Below are positions 57,252 through 64,000 of a DNA stretch of 64,000 nt, one piece after another (positions within the stretch are counted from its first letter, which is position 1; each line of letters begins with the position of its first letter). Position numbers and translations under genes: made by a program. The stretch comes from Amycolatopsis mongoliensis (GTDB lineage Bacteria; Actinomycetota; Actinomycetes; Mycobacteriales; Pseudonocardiaceae), in assembly GCF_030285665.1 (NCBI RefSeq), contig NZ_CP127295.1:4340001-4404000 (forward strand). Reading direction: 5' to 3'. The notes under the pieces are model-generated. The model ran no database searches and was not told the origin of the DNA. It was given only the letters and a program-made list of their open reading frames with translations.

Positions 57252-58444
57252 GCCGGTTCGGCACGCAGCTCGCCGGGGTCGCGTTCCTCGGCGTGCTCGT
57301 CCTGCTCGGCTATCTCGCGGTCGCCATCTACGACAAGGACTTCGACGATTCGGAGCTGGTGACGCTGCGGGCGGATCGCCTCGGCAATCAGCTCGCGCCG
57401 ACCGCCGAGGTGAAGGTCAAGGGCGTGCCGTTCGGCGAGGTCCGGGCGGTGCGCAGCACGCGCACGGGCGCCGAGATCGACCTCGCGCTCGACCCGGCGA
57501 AGATCGGGATGCTGCCCGGGAACGTCTCCGCGCGGCTGCTGCCGAAGACGGTCTTCGGCGAGCGGTACGTCAACCTCGTGCTGCCGGACCGTCCACAAGG
57601 GAAGCTCAGCGCGGGCGACGTCATCGGGCAGGACCACTCGGCCAACGCGATCGAGCTGGAACGCGTCCTCGGTGACCTGCTGCCGCTGCTGCGGGCGGTC
57701 CAGCCGCAGAAGCTGAACAGCTCGCTCGGCGCGATCTCGCAGGCCCTCGACCACCGCGGGAAGCCGATCGGCGAGAGCATCGTGCAGCTGCAGGACCTGC
57801 TGGCCCAGGTCAACCCGCTGATGCCGCAGTTCAAGGCGGACATCACCGGGCTCGCCAACGCGGCCGACGTCTACACGGGCGCCGCGCCGGACATCCTGCA
57901 GGCGCTGACCGACCTGTCGACGACCGCGAAGACCATCGTGGACACCCGCGCGGACCTCGACAACCTCTACTCGAGCGTCACCAGCGCCACCGGGCACCTG
58001 AACGACTTCCTGCGGAAGAACAAGGACAACATCATCGGCGTCTCGGTCGAGAGCCGGCCGTCGCTGGAGCTGCTCTCGCAGTACTCGCCGGAGTTCCCGT
58101 GCCTGGTCGACGCGGTGACCCGGCTCAAGCCGCTGATGGAGAAGGCGCTCGGCAAGGGCACGAACGAGCCGGGCCTGCACGTGACGCTCACCGTGCAGGA
58201 CCCGCGCGGCAAGTACGTGCCGGGCCGCGACACCCCGCGGTTCGACGCCACCGGCGGGCCGAAGTGCTACGGCGGCGGCGCGGCGGCCCCGGGCGCCGCC
58301 GACGGCGACCTGGGCCCGGCCAACTCGCCGGGTGAGCGGCAGCTCGTCGCCGAGCTGCTGAAGCCCACGCTGGGCGACGTGCCCGACTGGAGCAGTGTCC
58401 TCATCGGACCGGCGCTGCGCGGGACGGAGGTGACCGTCCGATGA
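57248..58444 (+). CDS. mceA: Mce protein A
   Basis: A 398-residue single-pass envelope protein. One N-terminal helix (TQLAGVAFLGVLVLLGYLAV) is followed by the Mce/MlaD domain at about 38-115 (NQLAPTAEVKVKGVPFGEVR; RLLPKTVFGERYVNLVLPD), then a long helical C-terminal region as in the mycobacterial Mce CUP1 domain. Six such proteins form a tube that carries hydrophobic substrates across the cell envelope. First of six mce genes; overlaps YrbEB (ATGA). Confidence 0.92.
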   Translation: MSRFGTQLAGVAFLGVLVLLGYLAVAIYDKDFDDSELVTLRADRLGNQLAPTAEVKVKGVPFGEVRAVRSTRTGAEIDLALDPAKIGMLPGNVSARLLPKTVFGERYVNLVLPDRPQGKLSAGDVIGQDHSANAIELERVLGDLLPLLRAVQPQKLNSSLGAISQALDHRGKPIGESIVQLQDLLAQVNPLMPQFKADITGLANAADVYTGAAPDILQALTDLSTTAKTIVDTRADLDNLYSSVTSATGHLNDFLRKNKDNIIGVSVESRPSLELLSQYSPEFPCLVDAVTRLKPLMEKALGKGTNEPGLHVTLTVQDPRGKYVPGRDTPRFDATGGPKCYGGGAAAPGAADGDLGPANSPGERQLVAELLKPTLGDVPDWSSVLIGPALRGTEVTVR

Positions 58445-59457
58445 GGAGCGTCGCGGGCCCCGCGATCAAGGGCCTGATCTTCTTCCTGGTGACCGCGGTC
58501 GCCACCGGGATCCTCGCGATCACCATCGCCAACTCCAGCGTCGGCGCCACCATCGGCTACTCGGCCCGGTTCACCGACGCCACCTCGGTCAACCCCGGCG
58601 ACGAGGTCCGGATGGCCGGCGTCCGGATCGGCCAGGTCGACGAGGTGCACGTCGTCGAACACCGGCTGGCCGACGTCGCGTTCTCCGTCGACCGCGCGCA
58701 CCGGCTGACGGCGTCGGCTTCGGTCACCATCCGCTACCGCAACCTCGTCGGGCAGCGGTACCTCTCGGTCGACCCGGGGGCCACGGATACTTCGCCGACG
58801 CTCGCGGAAGGCGCGCAGATCCCGCTGGAGCGGACCAAGCCCGCGCTCGACCTCACCGCGTTGTTCAACGGCTTCAAGCCGCTCTTCCAGGCGCTGTCGC
58901 CGAACGACGTCAACCAGTTGTCGTTCGAGATCATCCAGGTCCTGCAGGGCGAGGGCAGCACGATCGAGAGCCTGCTGCAGCACACCGCGTCGCTCACGTC
59001 CACCCTGGCCGGCAAGGACGCCCTGATCGGCCAGGTGATCGGCAACCTCAACACCGTGCTCGACACCGTGAACGCCCAGGGCGACCAGTTCGACGCGCTC
59101 GTCGACACGACCGCGCAGCTCGTCACCGGCCTGGCCGCGGACGCGAAGCCGATCGGGCAGGCGATCGGCGGCCTCGGCGAGCTGACCACCGCCACCGCCG
59201 GCCTGCTGCAGCAGGGGCGTCAGCCGCTCAAGGACAGCATCACCGCGCTCGGCGACCTGTCGAAGAACCTGGCCGACAACACCCCGGTGTTCCAGCAGTT
59301 CCTCGACAACCTGCCGAAGAAGCTCGACCGCATCGGCACGCTCTTCTCCTACGGCTCGTGGGCGAACTTCTACCTCTGCTCGGTGGAGACCGACGCGAAA
59401 CCGGCGCCCGGCGGGCCCCCGCCCGGCATCCCCGTCACGGCCGCGAGGTGCCGATGA
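58441..59457 (+). CDS. mceB: Mce protein B
   Basis: A 338-residue Mce protein. N-terminal helix LIFFLVTAVATGILAITIAN, Mce domain at about 38-120 (DATSVNPGDEVRMAGVRIGQ; YRNLVGQRYLSVDPGA) and helical region to the end, finishing with a C-x-x-x-x-x-x cysteine-containing tail (WANFYLCSVETDA). The start overlaps MceA (ATGA). Confidence 0.92.
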   Translation: MRSVAGPAIKGLIFFLVTAVATGILAITIANSSVGATIGYSARFTDATSVNPGDEVRMAGVRIGQVDEVHVVEHRLADVAFSVDRAHRLTASASVTIRYRNLVGQRYLSVDPGATDTSPTLAEGAQIPLERTKPALDLTALFNGFKPLFQALSPNDVNQLSFEIIQVLQGEGSTIESLLQHTASLTSTLAGKDALIGQVIGNLNTVLDTVNAQGDQFDALVDTTAQLVTGLAADAKPIGQAIGGLGELTTATAGLLQQGRQPLKDSITALGDLSKNLADNTPVFQQFLDNLPKKLDRIGTLFSYGSWANFYLCSVETDAKPAPGGPPPGIPVTAARCR

Positions 59458-60464
59458 AACCGCCCCGGATCAAGCCGTTCCGGTCCCGGAACCCGATCGC
59501 CGTCGGCGCGGTGACCGCGCTGGTCATGGCCCTGGCCGGCAGCGCCACGTTCTTCTCCGACGACCTGCCGATCCTCGGCGGCGGCACCACGTACAAGGCC
59601 GAGTTCCACGAGGCCGCCGGGCTGAAGCCGAACGACGAGGTCCGCGTCGCCGGGGTGAAGGTCGGCGAGGTCACCGACGTGCGGCTGGCCGGCGACCACG
59701 TCGAGGTGCTGTTCCGGGTCAAGGACACCTGGGTCGGCAACCGGACGACGGCGGCGATCAAGATCAAGACGCTGCTGGGCCAGAAGAACCTCGTGCTCGA
59801 CCCGGTCGGCAACGGCGAGCTGAACCCGGACCAGCCGATCCCGCCCGAGCGCACCAGCTCGCCCTACGACGTCACCGAGGTGTTCAACGACCTCGCGAGC
59901 ACGGTCGGCGCGATCGACACGAACCAGCTCGCGCAGGCGTTCCGCGTCCTGTCCGACACCCTCGGCGCGTCGGCACCCAGCGACGTCAAGACCGCGTTCG
60001 ACGGGATCGCAGCCCTGTCGCAAACGCTTGCGTCCCGCGACGACGAGCTGGTCAAGCTGTTCCAGAACACCAACCAGGTGTCCAAGACGCTCGGCGAGCG
60101 TTCCGACCAGATCCAGGCCCTGATCCGCGACGGCACCACGCTGCTCACCGAGCTGAACGCCCGCAAGGACGCGATCGCGTCGCTGTTCAGCGGCATCAAG
60201 AACCTCTCGATCCAGCTGCGCGGGCTCGTCGCCGACAACCAGAAGACGCTCGGCCCGGCGCTCGACCAGCTCGACCGCGTCGCGACCGTGCTGCAGCGGA
60301 ACCAGGGGAAGCTGGAGGACAGCCTGCGCCTGGCCGGCCCGTTCTACCGGCTGCTCGGCAACGCCGTCGGCAACGGCCGGTGGATCGACACCTACATCTG
60401 CGGGCTCATCCCCACCGGCACCACGCCGGGCAGCTGCCTGCCGCCGAAGAACGGGGGACGCTGA
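59454..60464 (+). CDS. mceC: Mce protein C
   Basis: A 336-residue Mce protein. A basic start (MKPPRIKPFRSRNP) and helix IAVGAVTALVMALAGSATFF lead to the Mce domain (AAGLKPNDEVRVAGVKVGEV; KTLLGQKNLVLDPVG) and a helical region; the end WIDTYICGLIP resembles the cysteine tail of MceB. The ATG overlaps the MceB stop; it is also the point where the last bases of MceB encode CR. Confidence 0.92.
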   Translation: MKPPRIKPFRSRNPIAVGAVTALVMALAGSATFFSDDLPILGGGTTYKAEFHEAAGLKPNDEVRVAGVKVGEVTDVRLAGDHVEVLFRVKDTWVGNRTTAAIKIKTLLGQKNLVLDPVGNGELNPDQPIPPERTSSPYDVTEVFNDLASTVGAIDTNQLAQAFRVLSDTLGASAPSDVKTAFDGIAALSQTLASRDDELVKLFQNTNQVSKTLGERSDQIQALIRDGTTLLTELNARKDAIASLFSGIKNLSIQLRGLVADNQKTLGPALDQLDRVATVLQRNQGKLEDSLRLAGPFYRLLGNAVGNGRWIDTYICGLIPTGTTPGSCLPPKNGGR

Positions 60465-61462
60465 TGGCGCACCAGCTCATCGACCTGGGGGCCCGGGCCC
60501 GCCGGCGCGGCCGGCTCCGGGCGCTCGCGCTCGGCGTGGTGCTCGCGCTGGTGGTCTCGGGCGTGTGGCCGCTGGTCACCGCGCCCGCCGAACGCACGCT
60601 GACCGCGTACTTCGCCGCCGCCGTCGGCATCTACCCGAACTCCGACGTCCGCGTGCTGGGCGTCGCCATCGGCTCGGTGTCCCAAGTGGAACCGAACGGC
60701 ACCGACGTCAAGGTGACCATGACGCTGGAGCCGGACGTCCGGCTGCCCGCCGACGCCGGGGCCGTCGTCATCACGCCGAGCCTCGTCGCCGACCGGTACG
60801 TGCAGATCACGCCCGTCTACCACGGCGGACCGCAGCTGGCCGACGGCGCTTCGATCCCGCGGGAGCGCACCGCGACCCCGGTCGAGGTCGACGACCTCCT
60901 GCACAGCCTCAACCAGCTGATGACGGCGCTCGGCCCGCAGGGCGCGAACAAGGACGGCGCGGTCAGCGACGTGCTGACCAAGTCGGCCGAGTACCTGAAC
61001 GGCAACGGGCAGACCATCGGCGAAGCGATCAAGAACCTCGGCGAGTTCGCGCGCGCGGCGAGCGACTCCAAGGACGACCTGTTCGGGTCCGTCGACAACA
61101 TCAGCAAGTTCACCGCGATGCTCGCCGCCAACGACGGCCAGGTGAAGCAGGCCATCTCGCAGATCGCGTCGCTCAGCAAGGTCCTGGCCGACCAGCGCGA
61201 CCAGTTCTCCGGCGCGCTGACCGAGCTGACCCAGGCGCTGGGCGTCGTGCAGGGGTTCATCAAGGACAACCGCGGCAAGGTCCAGTCGAACGTGGACAAG
61301 CTGGCGGACGTCACGAAGGTGCTGGTGGACCAGAAGGACTCCCTCGCCGAAGCCCTCCAGGCGGCCCCGAACGCCCTGACGAACCTGCTGGGCGCCTACG
61401 ACCGGGCGAACGGGACCATCGACGGCCGCGGCAACCTCCTCGAGTTCCCGGAGCCGAAATGA
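60464..61462 (+). CDS. mceD: Mce protein D
   Basis: A 332-residue Mce protein. An Arg-rich cytoplasmic start (ARARRRGRLRALALGV) precedes helix VVLALVVSGVWPLV, then the Mce domain (AVGIYPNSDVRVLGVAIGSV; TPSLVADRYVQITPVY) and a helical region with many Gln/Lys. It ends in NLLEFPEPK, without the cysteine tail of its neighbours. Start and previous stop overlap (TGATG). Confidence 0.92.
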   Translation: MAHQLIDLGARARRRGRLRALALGVVLALVVSGVWPLVTAPAERTLTAYFAAAVGIYPNSDVRVLGVAIGSVSQVEPNGTDVKVTMTLEPDVRLPADAGAVVITPSLVADRYVQITPVYHGGPQLADGASIPRERTATPVEVDDLLHSLNQLMTALGPQGANKDGAVSDVLTKSAEYLNGNGQTIGEAIKNLGEFARAASDSKDDLFGSVDNISKFTAMLAANDGQVKQAISQIASLSKVLADQRDQFSGALTELTQALGVVQGFIKDNRGKVQSNVDKLADVTKVLVDQKDSLAEALQAAPNALTNLLGAYDRANGTIDGRGNLLEFPEPK

Positions 61463-62430
61463 AGTCCCTGGTCAAGCTCGCCGCGGTCGTGACGCTCGCG
61501 CTGGTCACCACCGGCTGCGGCCGCGGGGTCAGCGTCTACGACATCCCGCTGCCCGGCGGCGCCGCGCTCGGTGACCACCCGATCCACGTGACCGCGAGCT
61601 TCACGAACGTCCTCGACCTGGTGCCGCAGTCCGGGGTCAAGGTCAACGACGTGCCGGTGGGGCAGGTCGTCAAGGTCGAACTGGCGCCGGACGGGCACAG
61701 CGCGATCGTCGGCCTGCTCCTCAACGGCGACGTCGACCTGCCGGGCAACGCCGTCGCGCGGCTGCGGCAGGCCAGCGTCCTCGGCGAGAAGTTCGTCGAG
61801 CTGGCCCCGCCGGACGACGCGACGCCGACCGGCCGGCTCCTCGACGGCGCGGCCATCCCGCTGGATCGCTCCACTTTGACGCCCGAAATCGAAGAGGTCT
61901 TCGGTGCGTTGTCGCTGCTGCTCAACGGCGGTGGGGTGGCGCAGGTCCAGAACATCAGCCACCAGCTCAACGACGCTCTCGGCGGTCGCGAAACCGCGGC
62001 GCGCAGCCTGCTGTCCAGTTTGGACGAATTCGTGAAGGGGCTCGACGAGCACCGCACCGAGATCACGCGGGCCATCGAGAGCGTCAACAAGCTGGCGCAG
62101 ACGCTCAACGCGCACACCGACCAGATCACCACGACGCTCAACGGCCTGACCCCCGGTATCGGCGTCCTCAACCAGCAGCGGGAGGCGCTGGTCGGGATGC
62201 TCAAGTCCCTGGACGGGCTGACCTCGGTCGCCGTCGACACGGTGAACAAGAGCAAGGACGACCTGGTCGCCGACCTGAAAGCCCTCGAACCGCTGCTGCG
62301 GCGGCTGGCCGACTCCGGGGACAAGCTGCCGAAGGCGATGGAGATGATCTTCACCTTCCCGTTCCCGGACGCCGCGCTGGACGCCATCCGCGGCGACTAC
62401 CTCAACGGGTTCCTCAAGGTGGGCCACTGA
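61459..62430 (+). CDS. mceE: Mce protein E, lipoprotein
   Basis: A 323-residue Mce lipoprotein. The lipobox LVTTGC (Cys about residue 20) after a short hydrophobic signal (LVKLAAVVTLALVTT) predicts lipid anchoring, as usual for the fifth Mce protein (LprK/LprL-like in mycobacteria). Mce domain: LVPQSGVKVNDVPVGQVVKV and RQASVLGEKFVELAPPD. The C-terminus ends in a hydrophobic FPFPDAALDAIRGDYLNGFL. Overlaps MceD and MceF. Confidence 0.93.
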   Translation: MKSLVKLAAVVTLALVTTGCGRGVSVYDIPLPGGAALGDHPIHVTASFTNVLDLVPQSGVKVNDVPVGQVVKVELAPDGHSAIVGLLLNGDVDLPGNAVARLRQASVLGEKFVELAPPDDATPTGRLLDGAAIPLDRSTLTPEIEEVFGALSLLLNGGGVAQVQNISHQLNDALGGRETAARSLLSSLDEFVKGLDEHRTEITRAIESVNKLAQTLNAHTDQITTTLNGLTPGIGVLNQQREALVGMLKSLDGLTSVAVDTVNKSKDDLVADLKALEPLLRRLADSGDKLPKAMEMIFTFPFPDAALDAIRGDYLNGFLKVGH

Positions 62431-63536
62431 TGCTGACCCGGTTCGTGCGCGTCCAGGTGACCGCCTTCGTCGTCATCGCCGTCCTCGGCGTCGCCTACGT
62501 CGGGGCCACCTACGCGGGCCTCGACAAGGTGTTCTTCGACCGCGGCTACACCGTCCGGGCGCAGTTCCCGACCGGTGGCGGCATCTTCACCAACGCCGAG
62601 GTGACCTACCGCGGGGTCCCGATCGGCCGCGTCGGCGAGCTGCGGCTGACCCCGGCCGGGATGGAAGCCGACCTCGAGATCGACGCCGGCACCGCGCCCG
62701 TCCCGGCCGACACCGAGGCCGTCGTCGCCGACCGGTCGGCCGTCGGCGAGCAGTACGTCGACCTGCGGCCGCGCACCGACGGCGGCCCGAAGCTGCGGGA
62801 CGGGTCCGTGCTCACGCAGGCCGACACGAGGATCCCGCTGCCGGTCGACGTGGTTTTGTCGACAGTGGACTCCTTCGCCAATTCGGTGCCCAAGCCCGCG
62901 TTGCGCACGGTCGTCGACGAGCTGTACAACGCGACGTCCGACGCCGGCCCGGCGCTCGACCAGCTCGTCGGCCGCGGCATCGAGTTCGTGCAGGCGGCGA
63001 GCGCGCACGTGGCACCGCTGACCCGGTTCGTCACCGACGCGCACGTCGTGCTCGACACCCAGGTGCAGCAGGCCGGCGCGATCCGCGAGTTCGGCGCCAA
63101 CGCGAAGCTGCTCGCGTCGACGCTCAAGCAGTCCGACGGCGACCTGCGCACGCTCATCCCGGCGGTCCCGGCGGCGGCGAACGAGGTCGGCGCGCTGATC
63201 CGCGACTCCGGGCCCCAGCTGGGCGTGCTGCTGGCCAACCTGCTGACCACCGCGGACGTCCTCGAAGCGCGCCAGGGCGGGCTGCGGCAGCTGCTGATCA
63301 CCGCGCCGGAGGCGGTCGCCGCGGCCGCCGCGGTGGTGCGGCCGGACGGCGCGCACTTCGGGCTGTCGCTGACCTTCTTCGACCCGCCGCCGTGCACCAC
63401 CGGGTACACGACGCCGTACCGCAACGGCCTCGACACTTCGACCGGCCCGCTGAACACGGCCGCGCGCTGCGCGCTGCCGAAGGGCGACCCGACGAACGTG
63501 CGGGGTTCGCAGAACGCACCGGGAGGACGGCCGTGA
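62430..63536 (+). CDS. mceF: Mce protein F
   Basis: A 368-residue Mce protein. N-terminal helix AFVVIAVLGVAYVGATYAGL, Mce domain (GGGIFTNAEVTYRGVPIGRV; DRSAVGEQYVDLRPRTDGGP), then a helical region and a C-terminal cysteine-containing segment (FFDPPPCTTGYTTPY). The ATG shares its A with the MceE stop. It is the last of the six, as in canonical mce operons. Confidence 0.92.
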   Translation: MLTRFVRVQVTAFVVIAVLGVAYVGATYAGLDKVFFDRGYTVRAQFPTGGGIFTNAEVTYRGVPIGRVGELRLTPAGMEADLEIDAGTAPVPADTEAVVADRSAVGEQYVDLRPRTDGGPKLRDGSVLTQADTRIPLPVDVVLSTVDSFANSVPKPALRTVVDELYNATSDAGPALDQLVGRGIEFVQAASAHVAPLTRFVTDAHVVLDTQVQQAGAIREFGANAKLLASTLKQSDGDLRTLIPAVPAAANEVGALIRDSGPQLGVLLANLLTTADVLEARQGGLRQLLITAPEAVAAAAAVVRPDGAHFGLSLTFFDPPPCTTGYTTPYRNGLDTSTGPLNTAARCALPKGDPTNVRGSQNAPGGRP

Positions 63537-64000
63537 GGATCTTCGCGTGGGTGGCCGCGGTCTTGGCGACCGTGGCGGCCGGGTGGTCGGGGTTCACCTG
63601 GTGGCAGGCGGCGCACGACGACGGTGTCGCCCGGGCGGTCGTCCGGGAGGATGCCTTGCAGGCGGGCCGGACCGCCGTCGCCGGACTGACCACTTTGGAC
63701 TACCGGCAGGCGGCGCCGGGGTATCAGCACTGGCTCGAGCTCTCGGGCGGCGCGCTGCACGACGAGCTGGCGCAGGACCGGCAGGGCAGCCTCGACCGGA
63801 TCGCGCAGGCGAAGACCGTCACCACCGGCAAGGTGACCGACGCCGCGGTGACCGAAGTGGACACCGGAGCGGGCACGGCGAAGCTGATCGCCTCGGTCGA
63901 GCTGGTGGTGGCTCCTGAAGGCGGGGACGCCGTGACGAAACGCAACCGGTTCCAGGCCGACCTGACCCGCGGCCCCGACGGCTGGCGGGTTACGGGGCTG
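63533..64000 (+). CDS. Mce-associated membrane protein (partial)
   Basis: At least 156 residues, open to the window edge. GTG at 63533 overlaps the MceF stop (GTGA). It has one N-terminal helix (FAWVAAVLATVAAGWSGFTW), then a soluble part with LDYRQAAPGYQHWLELSGGA and VVAPEGGDAVTKRNRFQADL. This is the pattern of Mce-associated (Mas-type) proteins with a single helix and an NTF2-like outside domain, which stabilise Mce complexes. The end of the gene is outside the window. Confidence 0.85.
   Translation, partial: MRIFAWVAAVLATVAAGWSGFTWWQAAHDDGVARAVVREDALQAGRTAVAGLTTLDYRQAAPGYQHWLELSGGALHDELAQDRQGSLDRIAQAKTVTTGKVTDAAVTEVDTGAGTAKLIASVELVVAPEGGDAVTKRNRFQADLTRGPDGWRVTGL

Overview
The window is very GC-rich DNA with strong G/C third-position bias, many GTG starts, GTGA/ATGA stop-start overlaps, a six-gene mce locus with two YrbE permeases, and many TetR regulators and F420-type (LLM and Ddn-like) oxidoreductases. 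This points to a filamentous actinomycete of the Pseudonocardiaceae type (Amycolatopsis is my best guess, by style rather than by any search). No rRNA, tRNA, insertion sequence, integrase or CRISPR array was seen.

Region 1 (1-33.8 kb) is an accessory region of small catabolic, resistance and regulatory units: an MFS exporter; a LacI regulator divergent from an FGGY sugar kinase; a secreted GH31 glycosidase behind a clear promoter with an adjoining 20-bp palindrome; a convergent secreted beta-propeller; TetR/GNAT and TetR/FAD-monooxygenase divergent pairs with visible operators; AraC-, HxlR- and TetR-controlled oxidoreductases; an epoxide hydrolase; an acyl-CoA ligase; a Ddn-hemerythrin fusion; an aminotransferase/kinase pair; and a coupled pair resembling dihydropteroate synthase and a dihydrofolate-reductase-like protein. 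Two gene remnants lie here: a molybdopterin oxidoreductase reduced to its two ends, and the tail of an MFS transporter.

Region 2 (34.4-37.4 kb) holds a 61-residue peptide gene with a structured leader and its own strong terminator, directly followed by an 869-residue TPR-like protein ending in a CHAT (caspase-like) protease with an intact His/Cys dyad.

Region 3 (39.3-53.0 kb) is the most striking part: a five-gene, stop-start-coupled iterative polyketide/PUFA-synthase-like operon. Protein 1 is nitropropane-dioxygenase/PfaD-like, then KS-AT-ACP-KR. Protein 2 is KS-AT-DH plus a phosphopantetheinyl-transferase-like tail. They are followed by a free ACP, an alpha/beta hydrolase and a family-1-type glycosyltransferase. 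A DrrAB-like ABC exporter converges on the operon, separated by a 143-bp hairpin made of three direct and three inverted 21-bp units. The logical product is a reduced or partly unsaturated acyl chain that is released and glycosylated, that is, a glycolipid.

Region 4 (53.2 kb to the end) is an mce import locus: two secreted proteins that share a C-terminal domain, one with a long Pro/Thr/Glu linker, then YrbEA, YrbEB, six Mce proteins (the fifth a lipoprotein) and the start of an Mce-associated protein that runs off the window. All calls are by reading the sequence; no database search was made.
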